A stretch of 64,000 nt of DNA from Salvia splendens (lineage: Eukaryota; Streptophyta; Magnoliopsida; Lamiales; Lamiaceae). Every line of letters starts with the position of its first letter. Positions within the stretch are counted from its first letter, which is position 1. The position numbers and the translations under genes were made by a program. Shown here one piece after another: positions 35,854-46,972 of this stretch. The stretch lies in the NCBI RefSeq assembly GCF_004379255.2, contig NC_056047.1, positions 24,628,293 to 24,692,292 of the forward strand. The letters are read 5' to 3'. The notes below the pieces were generated by a model. That model saw only the letters and a list, made by a program, of their open reading frames with translations, did no database searches and was not told the DNA's origin.

Positions 35854-35960
35854 CGCGTTGGTACCTTCTCACCAACAGTGAAAAACAGAAAATGAGAAAC
35901 AAGGAAATAAAACTATATACACCTACACACTACGCACAAACATAAAGTAACACCATGCCT

Positions 35961-35977
35961 CCCCGGCAACGGCGCCA
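35961..35977 (-). other. Primer-binding site (tRNA-Asp type) of Athila A
   Basis: Reads tggcgccgttgccgggg on the minus strand, the tRNA-Asp-complementary PBS typical of Athila/Tat elements, three bases after the LTR end. Confidence 0.92.
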
Positions 35978-35980
35978 TTT

Positions 35981-37142
35981 TGGAAGGGCTTGGAATGAGA
36001 CGAAAACACGATTAGAATGCGGATCAAGTTATATGGAATGAGAACCAAACCGGTAGGATCAGTTAGCAAATGTCGTTGCCATTTAATCACTGCAGTCTTG
36101 CTCTCGCTCTTTCTTCCTTACCAAAGTAATTTATAAACTCTTAATTTTGCACAACTTTAACAGTAAAGCGGCAAGTTCGGGGTCAATCACATAGAGAAGT
36201 TGGTGTGTCGAGTGTGTGAGTAGTGAACAGGGGGGTTGGCTGCTGCCACACTTTAACTTGGGAGTTTTAACTACTCTTTTTACTCTAGGCAGAATTAAAC
36301 TAGCTAGCTTGATCAACGGAACTTTAACTACTGGGTCAAGTGAATTGCAGGTCATAGCGAAAAAGTAATTGCGTGGATTAAAAGCGAAAATAACTTTGAT
36401 TAAACTAAAACTGAGTACATCGTGAAATTTAAACTAAGCTAACACTTCGGAAACTAAGAAAGCGGTAAAAACTGAGATGAATCTCAGCGGGAGACTTAAG
36501 ATAACGCTAATAGAAATGAGTATTCTGTAACGCTCACTTCGGTCGCCCTTTTAACTAAGCTATCTGGAGAGCTAAACTAAGCTAGAGAACTAAACTAAAC
36601 TAAACTAGATAAATAAGCTAAACTAGACGGAAAGTAAAGTATCAGATCCTCCTTCTTGTGGTGGCACACCCTCTATTTATATGCTCGATTCGGCCTCCAG
36701 CTGGATAACGATCTTGACAGGGAATATTCGCTCATGCTGAGAATGAGCGACTCACTGATGGCTACGTGCCTTTCTTCTAGAATGACGATGATTTTGAGTA
36801 ACAGATTCCTGACTCAGCTCCGTCCTTGCGTCTCATAAGCTAGCACGTGTCCCCTTCTAGAAAGTCGCCCTTGATAACAGAATGGTGCGCCATATCCAGC
36901 TCATTTACTCACGTGTCCTTCTTCTAGAAGCCAGCGGTCCCCACCTAACTGCTTGATCACTCCGCCCTGATCAACTCCCCCGATTCTTGGCCTTTTATCG
37001 CCTTTTGTACTTGCTTGATCAGTTCGGCCTTGCTGCCTTGGTCAAGTGGCATTTCTGCACATTTAACACTTGTTTTGCGCGATAAAGCGATCAAGTAGCA
37101 TACATTTTACCCTTAAACCGATGCATGAAATGAGCCTTATCA
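35981..37142 (-). repeat. Athila element A 5' LTR
   Basis: On the minus strand it starts tgataaggctcatttcatgc (37142) and ends agcccttcca (35981), about 1.16 kb. TATA box on the minus strand at 36673-36683 (catataaatag). The block around 36140-36360 matches 63705-63915. It interrupts the copia 2 3' LTR; gtgca (37143-37147) is the candidate target duplication. Confidence 0.83.
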
Positions 37143-37235
37143 GTGCATTAAACCCATAGAAAATAAAATTTTCATATAATGTGATCAAGTAATATTGTCT
37201 CAACACAAAATGTTTCTAATACATATAAAACTGTA
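37143..37235 (-). repeat. Copia 2 3' LTR remnant
   Basis: About 90 bp of AT-rich sequence between the copia 2 polypurine tract (ctcccac on plus, 37237-37243) and the Athila A LTR. By position it is the start of the 3' LTR, cut by the Athila insertion. I could not match it to the 5' LTR, whose corresponding end may be missing. Confidence 0.5.
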
Positions 37236-37253
37236 ACTCCCACTGATTCAAAG

Positions 37254-40200
37254 TCATGTACCAACATGCTTAACACCTAAGCTCTCAAAGTGCTTGTTGT
37301 GTTTTGCTATACATAACGGTTTGGTGAAAGGATCAGCCAAATTATCATCAGTGGGCACTCTTTCTAATTTTATGTCGCATCTTTCAATTATTTCTCTAAT
37401 TAGATGATATATTCTGGGAACATGCTTGTTCATGTTCGTAGCTTTGGGTTCTTTTGCTTGCGCAACAGCACTGGTGTTGTCACAGTCCAAAGGTATTGCA
37501 CTATTGGCACTCGGAATGACACCCAGTTCTTTAACGAACTCTAACAAAGCAACAACTTCTTTGGCAGCTTCAGATGCAACAATATACTCGGCTTCGGAGG
37601 TGGAATCAACAGTTTTACCTTGTTTGGAACTATTCCAACTCACTGCTCCACCATTGAGGACAAAAACATATCCAGACTGAGACTTATAGTCGTTATGGTC
37701 TGTTTGGAAACTAGCATCAGTGTACCCAGTAACTGATAACTCTGGTTGTCTACCATAGACTAAGAAATATTCTTTAGTCCTTCTAAGGTACTTAAGAATA
37801 GTCTTAACAGTTTTCCAATGTTCCTCACCGGAATTTTGCTGATATCTGACTGTCATGCTAAGCGCATAGGCCACATCTGGCCTAGTAGAGATCATGGCAT
37901 ACATAATAGATCCTATAGCCGAAGCATACATGATCCTTTTCATGTTGTCTCTTTCTTTGTCATTAGAAGGACAATCCTTCTTTGACAATACAATGTCATG
38001 TCCCATAGGAAGAAAACCTTTCTTATATTTCTCCATTGAGAAGTGCCTTAGTAACTTGTCTATGTAAGTGGATTGTGATAATCCTAATATCCTATTTGGT
38101 CTATCTTGATAGATCTTAATTACAAGGATATAGGAAGCATCATCTAGATCCTTCATCATAAATGAACTAGACAACCACTCTTTCATGGATTGCATCATGG
38201 AACGATCGCTTCCCATAATCAGGATGTCATCAACATATATGATAAGGAAGACAACGTTACCATTCTCGCGTTTACTATAAACACATGGGTCCTCTTTGCT
38301 TCTGACAAAACCAAACGATTTGATTGTTCTGTCAAAACAAATATTCCAACTCCTCGAAGCTTGCTTAAGTCCATAGATGGACTTCTTTAGCTTGCACACT
38401 GCATTCGGCCTTTCTTTCGATACAAAAACTTTAGGCTGTGTCATATAGACATCACCTTCTAATTCTCTATTGAGAAATACGGTTTTGACATCCATTTGCC
38501 AAATGCCAAAATTGTAGTACGCAGCAATTGCAAGTAATATCCTAATGGACTTGATCTTAGCAACTGGGAAAAGGTTTCATCATAGTCAATGCCTTCGCGC
38601 TGACTATAACCCTTTGCCACTAACCTAGCCTTGTAGGTTTGTACTTTGCCATCTACATCTCTCTTCTTTTTGAAGATCCATTTGCAACCTATGGGGTAAA
38701 CCCCATCTGACAAGTCAACTAGTTCCCAGGCTAAGTTGAAGTACATCGAGTCCATTTCAGATATCAAGGCTTCAATCCACTTCTCTCGATCGGTGTCTGA
38801 CACCGCCTCGGTATAGGTCTTAGGCTCATCATCATCTAAATCAACTTCATCATCTTGGTTCTCAACCATTAGATTCAGTCTCTCAGGTGCACGACGAATC
38901 CTTCTAGGCCTATCGAGTTGGTTTTGCTCTGGTCCAGGCTGTTCATTCCGTATGTGAGAAGATTCAGGAATATCACTATGATTTTCTTGAGGTGGAGGTG
39001 ATGCAACTATTGCATCATCTTGTCTTTGATGCATCTCATTGTCTTGAGGTGGTCCTTCGGGTATGTCTCTAAGGTCCTCTCTAAGAGTAATTTCCCCTCC
39101 CAATAGATCATCAAAAACTCCCACTGAGTTATTGTCCAATCCAGTGGATAATACCTTATCCTCATTGTTAACTTGTGGTTTTTGAATTTCTTCAAGATCT
39201 ACTGTATTTTGACCTTGTTCCTTGCAGACATAACTGTCTTCAAGGAACGTCATATTCCTTGATGTTATCACCTTGTGATTTTCAGGGCACTAGAAATCAT
39301 ATCCTTTAGTTTCTTTAGGATATCCCACAGATTAACATTTCTCACTTTTAGTTTCCAATTTATCAGTCATCATTTTCTTAACAAAAGCAGGACAACCTCA
39401 GATCTGGATATGGTTAAGACTTGCTTTCTTGCCACACCATAACTCATATGGTGTTTTCTCGACTGATTTAGAAGGAACCCTATTTAGAATGTAAGTAGCC
39501 GTTAGTAAGGCATGACCCCATAAGAATAAATGGAGACTGACGAAACTCATCATGGATCGAACAATATCTAATAATGTACGATTTCTCCTTTCAGATACTC
39601 CGTTCATTTGATGTGTACCAGGAGGTGCAGTCTGACTGGATTCTATGTGACTTCAAGTAATCAACAAATTCTCAGCTCAAGTATTCCCCTCCTCGATCTG
39701 ATCGTAGAGTCTTGATACTTTTCCCAAGTTGTTTCTCAACTTCACACCTAAACTCTTTAAATTTCTCGAATGCCTCAGATTTATGTTTCATAAGATACAC
39801 ATATCCATACATTGATAAATCATCAGTAAAAGTTATGAAGTACGAATAACCACCTCTTGCTTGAGTTGGAAACGGTCCACACACATCTGTGTGAATCAAC
39901 TTTAGTAAATCCTTGGAACGCACTCCTTTTCCAGAAAATGAAGTGAGATAGTCTAACTTTCTCAATCTTGCTATTCTTTTCTCATTAATATGACAAAGTC
40001 TACAATGTCAAAGATAAGTTGCATTATTCGTATTACATAGCTTAGGTTTTTTGTTTTGCACATTGAGAATATTTCGTTTGTATTCAAGCATATATAATCC
40101 ATTTTCAAGAGTGGGATTTCCATAAAACAATCCATTAAAAGAAAACGAGTATCTGCTGTTTGCAAAATGAAAGGAAATAACTGGAACAAAATAAAAATTA

Positions 40201-41314
40201 TTTTAATCGAACATCGGAATGGAAATAATATTCTTTGAAATAACTGGAACAAAATAACAATTATGTAAATCTAGTCTATGTCCTGAGGGAAGATCTAATC
40301 TATAAGTTCCCACGCGTTCGGCAGCAACTCTTGCTCCATTTTCAACACGTAAATCAACTTCCCCAGGTCTCACTTTCCTGCAGTCACTTAGACCCTGCAC
40401 ATTATTACAAATGTGTGAGCCACAAGCTGTATCTAATACCCAAGATTGTGAATTATTTATAGACATATTTATCTCAATGACAAACATACCTGAACTCCCA
40501 CTTTCTGCACCTGGTGCCTTGAATTTTGGGCAGTCTCTCTTCCAGTGTCCCTTCTCATGACAGAAAAGACACTCATCCTTTGATAATTTCGACTTCTTCT
40601 TGGCCCCTCCACTCTTAGGCTTTAGAACAGCATCCTTAGATGCTTTTTTCTTCTGTTGCTGCTTATTCTTCCATTTCGAAGACTTCGCAGAAGAGCTCAC
40701 CATGAGCACAGATTTTACCTTAGCAGTGGAAGACTCATAAGTCTTAAGCATATTGTGCAGCTCTGGCAGTCCAACCTTCGTGTTGTTCATGTTGAAATTC
40801 ACAATGAAATTCTCAAAACTACTAGGAAGAGACTGCAGAATTAGATTTGTTGAGACATTTGCGGGGAACACCGTTCCATTCAATGCTAACCTCTTAATCA
40901 AACCAATCATTTTCAGCACATGCTCAGAAACCTTGCCTCCATCATGAAGCTTGCACTTGAAGAGATCGCGAAGTATCTCATACTCCATAGTTTAAGCTTG
41001 TGAAGCATACAAACTCTCCAAGTGCTTAAGCATTTCATACGGAAACATGTGTTCATGTTGTCTTTGCAGTTCCAAACTCATAGATGACAACAAGACACAC
41101 TGAGCATCAGATACATTATCAATGTGTTTCTGGTGAGCTTCAACGTCAAACGTAGCAAAGAGATTCCTTATTAGGGATGACACCGATTGGTTTGTCCAGG
41201 ACATACTCAACCTTGTCATGCCTTAGCACCAAAAGCAAACAACAGAGCCAATCCATGAAATTTGACCCTGTCAACTTGTTTGTTTCCATCAAACATTTGT
41301 AAGCCAAGTTTGAC
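37254..41314 (-). pseudogene. Ty1/copia element 2 gag-pol, multiply frameshifted
   Basis: Minus strand, ATG at 41314 (MSNLAYKCLMETNKLTGSNF). Gag carries a CCHC knuckle (CLFCHEKGHWKRDC) near 40565-40525. Protease motif is VLDTACGSHICNN near 40440, an unusual DTACG form, whereas copia 1 has DTGA. Integrase pieces: HTDVCGPFPTQARGG, TLRSDRGGEYLS, then [22 protein letters not shown] has KARLVAKGYSQREGIDYDETF and YVDD at 38226-38237. RNase H has DSTSEAEYIVASEAAKEVV and ends NNLADPFTKPLC. Breaks: an early gag frameshift near 41190, an in-frame TAA at about 40992, and frame changes near 40200, 39970, 39650 and 38470. Related to copia 1 in leader and polypurine features but clearly a different, older family. 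Confidence 0.88.
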
Positions 41315-43277
41315 ATTTTATCTGAACAGAAAATAAAATGAAAGCAAATCAGAAAAGCATATAAAGATCACATTTGTATCACTAACCAAACAAAGGTTTA
41401 TTGTATTGATTAGCTCCCACTAATTTTAACATATATTATGTCCCCCAAACATAAAATATGAATTTATATCAAATATAAATTTTAGTGGTTCAAGATCCAA
41501 GTCTATATTATTGCAGCCACTGCTTTGGCTGATCACTACAATAATATCACAAAGTAGGCCTCCAAGCCAATTGCAACAACTATTTTGCAATTCTTAGTTT
41601 ATTAATCCAATTAATATGCATCCATAAACTATTTAGGTCGCTTTGGCGTCACTAAACAATTTAAGCAAGTCAACCCCATCACACGATGTCAACCATGTAT
41701 CTATGAATGAGCCTAGGCCTTGTAAATTTAGAGTAAACACTTTGGTGTCAAACTCATGGTCGAAAAGTCTAGGAACATCAAACAATTACGATGGACGATG
41801 CGTTTGTTTCAAAAACAAGACTTATATTTTGTGGGGAAAAATGTGATACTAGTTATATGAATATAATATCTAATATTAAATAACAAACAATTACTGGGCG
41901 CCGCCTACCCAGACATAGTATAACACGGACTACAAATACTAGGCGCCGTCTACCCAGACATAGTATAACACGGACTACAAATACTAGGCGTCGTCTACCC
42001 AGACATAGTATAACACGGACTACACATACTGGGCGCCGCCTACCCAGATAATAAAACGGTCTCTAACTACTATACTTAAATAAATAAGCATAAAAATCAA
42101 ATAGCATGCTTATCACATATAAAATCAAATAATGCTCAATAAATAAAATCAAATTTTACTCTCTAATTAAATGTGGACTTAAAAATGTATGTATTAATTC
42201 TAAATTAACATAATCACATATTTAATATTAATTCCAAATTAATATTAACAATATATTTATTATTATCAGTATTCAGTAATCGAATTAATGAATTTAAATA
42301 ATATTCTATATTATAATAATTGTACATGATTAAATCAAAATCAATAAAAGATACACAATATTATTATTTCTAAAATAATAACGATGAATCACAATCTATT
42401 AATAATTAATATATTAACTCTCTGATCTATATTAATTCCAAATTAATATAATATGTACAATTACCGTCAGTTCCCAACTAACAAGATGTATATTCATTCA
42501 AAATTAAATAAAATTTCACAAACAAATGAATCAAATAAGAGTAGTGCAGCTACTGCCCAGTCATAGCACCAGCACATACATCCTCACGGTGGGCTTAAAC
42601 CCACGGCCTGAATCGGGTATAACCCGATCCAGTCCTGAGACCCGTTAGGGTTTGAGGCAGTAGCTTTTGCGCTGACTTCCTTTTCTGCTTCTCGTCAGTC
42701 ACATCGTCTCCAAAAGCGGCTCTTCCAGGTCCGTTTTCCTGGCAATCGATCGTCATATCCGAGATGTCGAGCAAAGTATAGCACGGTTGTGTGGGGATGA
42801 AAGTTTTGGCTGGATTTACGCAGCAACGGCGCTGAACCACTAGCATTCCCTCCAGTGCCAAGCACCGATTACCTCAGTTGTTCACAACTTGTTCAATAAG
42901 ATTCATTCAACATGACGGTGATTTGTTCCCAGAACCAATCTTATCCTCAAATTTAATTTCAAAATTGATTGGAATCCAATTTCAATTTTCAAAATTCAAT
43001 TGCAAATATGGTTGAAAAATATATTATTATCTTTTAGTTGAAATCCAATTTCAATTTTCCAAAACCTTCAAAACTTAATTACAGTTTACAACTCTATTCG
43101 GTATTTTATTGAATTCCAAAATCACGTTCAAGTATCACGCAGTGGTCATGGTTTTGGTTTGCAAAACATTCTTAGTACAGTTGTTGAAAGAATTTTGAAA
43201 TCCAATTTCAGAATTTTGATTTCCAAAATCATCCACAAATTAATTAGTAAAGGAAATCTATTATGAATCGAGCCCCG
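41315..43277 (-). other. Copia 2 leader, AT-rich with a 45-bp tandem array
   Basis: Nearly 2 kb between PBS and gag with no convincing coding sequence. Contains the 45-bp array at 41893-42050, a very AT-rich stretch 42060-42540, and a GC-richer stretch 42560-42870 with a short open frame (88 codons, minus) of no recognised similarity. A copia-polypurine-like agtgggag on the minus strand near 41415 may mark an old rearrangement. Confidence 0.6.
41893..42050. repeat. 45-bp tandem repeat, three full copies plus a partial one
   Basis: Units start at 41893, 41938, 41983 and 42028, each beginning act(g/a)ggcg and containing acccagacatagtataacac. Only a few substitutions separate the units. A related gggcgccgtc ... 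aacacgg motif occurs once in the copia 1 3' LTR near 7319-7345. Confidence 0.92.
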
Positions 43278-43290
43278 GGCTTTGATACCA
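43278..43290 (-). other. Primer-binding site of copia 2
   Basis: Reads tggtatcaaagcc on the minus strand, one base from the LTR end (43292). It differs at one position from the initiator tRNA-Met-complementary site of copia 1. Confidence 0.82.
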
Positions 43291-43291
43291 C

Positions 43292-43745
43292 TGTTAGGAA
43301 TTCTTGTATTCATCTAATGAGCGCAGCGGAAATTGCATACAAGAATAACAAATCTAGATTCATAATCATATTGCAAGTTGAGCATGTAAAACACAACGAA
43401 ACTAAATCTTACTTGTTGTGTTGTTTTCTTCTACGATTCTATCCTGCAAGTTGAATCCACTACTATCGAGGTCCACGTGCAATCCAATCCGATGCAGGAA
43501 CTATCCCGGTACAATTGCTCCATAGAAAAATAATAGGAATTCTCTCTACAAAGCTTTACGTATTTACTCTCTACTGTTACGCTATTTCTCATACCCCACA
43601 ATGGAGAATAAATAACCATTATATAGATGAAGAGTTACTAGGGTTTCATGATTGTTGGGCTTATGGACTAATATAATTGTCGCTCAACTATAATTACTTA
43701 ATCCATATTAATCTAATTCTATCCCATTTCCTTTCAATAGGAAAC
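43292..43745 (-). repeat. Copia 2 5' LTR, outer boundary uncertain
   Basis: On the minus strand the LTR ends gaattcctaaca (43292). It contains a TATA box (minus ctatataatgg, near 43617-43627) preceded by aaaccctag. The outer end is not clear: no TG start matching the 3' remnant at 37235 is seen, so this LTR may be 5'-truncated. I place the limit near 43745 by the end of LTR-like sequence. Confidence 0.6.
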
Positions 43746-43749
43746 TACA

Positions 43750-44214
43750 TTAGTTTGCCAATCGAAACCCCAAATAAGAACATAACCAAACACATAACGT
43801 TGCCGATGAGGAGGTGCGTCTTAATGTCATTGTGTTCAAACCACGGCAGTTCCTACAATTGTGTTCGTGGCCGCACTCTTCTTGCGTAGTCCATTCGCGT
43901 ACAGCCCGCACACAACCAGCTTTGTCAAACCGATCAGTAAACCATGGAGACCCAACTTTACATTCATACTCGTCGTACCACTGAAATGAACCGGCATGCT
44001 TGGCATTGTTTGGGCATTTCAAATAGTAACGTCCAGCGTTCGCAGCGGACTTCCCCATGCGACGCGGCTCCATTTTCCCTGCACCGACAGTTGGGGATGT
44101 TTGCTGCCACGGGACCTCGAGAGTGCATCTTGTGACTGAAAAAAACAAAAACAAAGATACACAAACGATGTTAAACCTGCCAAAAACATAGCTCACAATG
44201 ACACCCAAAATCAT
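43750..44214 (-). pseudogene. GRF-type zinc-finger-like ORF
   Basis: 154-codon minus-strand frame. Its core (ANAGRYYLKCPNNAKHAG, then FQWYDEYE) resembles plant GRF zinc fingers, in which a Cys/His set flanks a GR-F/Y ... FxWxDE pattern. The first Cys pair and the Cys normally next to the Trp (here WY) are not visible, so zinc binding is doubtful. A Cys-rich tail (ECGHEHNCRNC) follows. It lies between the Harbinger transposase end (44322) and the copia 2 LTR, on the transposase strand. It may be a captured gene fragment or a remnant of a second transposon ORF. The N-terminal hydrophobic start of the frame is probably not part of the original protein. Confidence 0.45.
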
Positions 44215-44555
44215 ATTTTCCTAAAAACCCAAGCATTGAATGTTTCTAAATTCATCATAGACACAATTGTTGATGATAAAATAAATTCAGTTGTTCAACA
44301 AGTGCACGACACCAAGCAACACTATCTGTTGTTCCACATATTCAAAACCAAATTATCGCGCGTCGTTGTCCACTCCGTTGAGGGTTCTACAAAGTGTACG
44401 TAGTCCTTTGCAACACCTTCTTCATCCATTGTTGCGGGAGGGATCGTGCCGTCAATCTCAGCTTCAATAGGGTCTACTTCCATTTATGCATGAGGAAACA
44501 TGACATATCAGTCAAATTTGTGTCTTGAGGGGATAGTATGATGCACTGCGTAAGA

Positions 44556-46175
44556 TTTTTTTTTATCTAAACACCGTTACGGTGGAGGGTTCGTGGGTCC
44601 CTCATCCCTATATGGCCACACAAAAGGATTACAATCAGAGATTACAAGAGTCCCTATCCATCGGTATCTAGGTACACAAAACAATATACAAAGTACACTA
44701 GCTCAATTACACTGCGAGAGTAGGTGGAGGACATGCCTAGGGTGGCTTGACCCTTGCGTACTCTCAAGCGTCCAATAAGGTCAGGATCAATGGGGCCGCT
44801 CTCGGGCCAAACTCTACTCTTGGTCTTCATTTCTAACGCGGATGTTGGGGATTCCCATCTCTTCCAGCCGAACAATTGCTTTGAGCATTCTTGGGGCAGT
44901 GTGTGGTGCCATGCGTAGGTAGGAAGGTTGTTCAAGGCCCATTTTTGCGAGCAAATCCGCGGCTTTGTTACCTTCCCGGTGAATGAAGGTGGCTCAGATG
45001 ATCTGGTCTTGCTTGAGGAGAACTAATCGTACCATGGCTCGGCGAATGTGGGCCAGACCCCAGGAGGCCACATTGAAGAGCTTGATGGCTTGTTCCGCGT
45101 CGGACTCGGCCCAGATGGCCTGTCCGAAATCTGAGGCCAGGGTCAAGCCGAGGTGCAAGGCTATGAGCTCAGCTTCCAGGACCGAATGGGCGTCAAGGGG
45201 TGCGGCGAAGGCAGCGAGCATTTTCTCGGAACAGTCCCGAACCACACCTCCCCCTCCGGCTTTATCTGTTGCCTTCACGTACGCTCCATCAGTTTTAACC
45301 TTGATCCATGTTCGTTCCGTGGGGTGCCATTTAACCTGCATAGCGAAAGGTCTCGGTCTCCATGTCTCCAGCTGACTCGGGATGTGCATCTTGAGCGTCA
45401 TGCCCTTCCAATGTCTTGGCTTAATCTTCCAATTAGTCATGCTATTCCGGATGAACATTTGGACTTGCCAAACCACATTGAACGGCTTGAATTGGACTTG
45501 TTCGTGTCGGCTCCTATTTCGATCCGCCCAAATGAACCAAAGAATGAGGTAGGGCATAGCTCGGCTTAGATGCTTGCTGTTTTGTTGATGCGTACGGCGA
45601 GACCACACTTCAAGCCTTTCCGGGATTGTATCATTAATCCGGATGGAGGGGGCCGAGCCTACGAACCATCCATCAAATTCCCTCCACACGCATGAGGCAC
45701 CCCACCCTTGAATGAAGAGGTGCTGGAGTGATTCCGTGTTAGGCCTGTGGGGACACATTGACATTTTGAAGCAAGGTCAATCCTTCGCCATTGGAGCTTA
45801 CTGTCGACCGGGATTCGATTTGACAAGAGCCGCCAATTGAAGATCGTAATGGAGTTTGTGAGACCCGAATTCCACACCTCCTCGAGCCCCTGGATAATCG
45901 GTCTCTGAGAACAGATAGTTTCCCAAGTTGTTGCCAAAGAGAAATCGCCTAGCCGGGAGAGGGACCATCTCGGTATGTCCGGCTCTTCCACCAAGATTGG
46001 TGTATCAAGAATCTGTGTGATGATTTGCTGCGGTATTCCTGCCTGGTATTGTAGGTAGTTGGAGCTTGGGCACGTCCCATGTCCCATCCCTCATGAAGTC
46101 CGTGACCATAGTTAAGGGGGAGCCCCGGTCATCAATACTAAACTCTCTAAGGGCGGTATCTCCGAGCCAGACATC
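44556..46175 (-). mobile_element. 5'-truncated LINE with zf-RVT and RNase H domains
   Basis: Minus-strand non-LTR retrotransposon 3' end, inserted in the Harbinger transposase exactly between the codons reading YWD and ILRSASYY. It starts inside the region downstream of RT (VWLGDTALREFS, DGTWDVPKL). It continues with a zf-RVT-like part (WNSGLTNSITIFNWRLLSNR, CPHRPNTESLQHLFIQG) and an RNase H domain (IKVKTDGAYVKATDKAGGGG, LEAELIALHLGL, ESDAEQAI, FIHREGNKAADLLAKMG). Protein ends at TAG 44814-44816. Two frameshifts (near 46020 and 45770) and a TGA at 44994-44996 where Arg is expected. Nine A on the minus strand (44556-44564) form the 3' tail. No clear target duplication. Confidence 0.85.
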
Positions 46176-46972
46176 GTCCCAATACATTTTAACGACCGCA
46201 AAAGCATGCTCGATTACGTTTCTGGCTTTTGTGTGTCTCATGTTGAACAGTTCTTTTGGATTCTGCGAGGCTGCCATACCTGGACCCTACTCCTTATGGT
46301 GACAATGGACCCCTTTATACGGCGTAAGGAAGCCGTTGCTGTTCGCGTACGCATTATTGCACAAGTAATAGCATCCTTTGGAAGAGTCAAAACTTGGCAA
46401 TAAGACTCGACAATTGGGATAACCAAAGCAGCTATAACAAAAACCCCATGTGTTGAAAACATATTACAAAAAAAAGTACCTTGGGGTCCCTTAAACCCAT
46501 TATGCCGAGCCACAGCGTCCCAAAGTACACGGGAGTTGCCTGCCGACCCCTCCAATCCAGGTAAGAAATATAAGAATTGCATAAGTCAAAGCTCCAATCC
46601 AAGTAAGAAATATAAGGTGTTGGTAGCAATATGACCTTTCAGTGTTCGATACCTAGGTTTGTTAGCAGCACGCACCAAAACATTTATGTGTGTCCCTTCG
46701 AAGGCCCCCAGGCAACCCTATATCAAAAATTAAATATTGCAGTAAGCTGAGCATTACAATCTGACATAACTACATATATGTAGTGGGTTTTTTTACCTTG
46801 ATCCACTTCCAGTGGTGGTCAGTACAATCCTCGGACACCGGTGTCGATTGAGTTAGTAGGTCAACGTGTAGACTGATAACTGCACCTAAAACTTGGTTCA
46901 CATAGTGGGAAATAGTTGAACCCGATCTCCAAAATGTAATTTTTTCACTCGGTTCTTGTTGTGGTGTGCAAG

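Noticed and set aside
41893..42050. CRISPR-like regular array.
   Set aside because: The 45-bp units are contiguous with no unique spacers, in a plant retrotransposon leader; it is a minisatellite.
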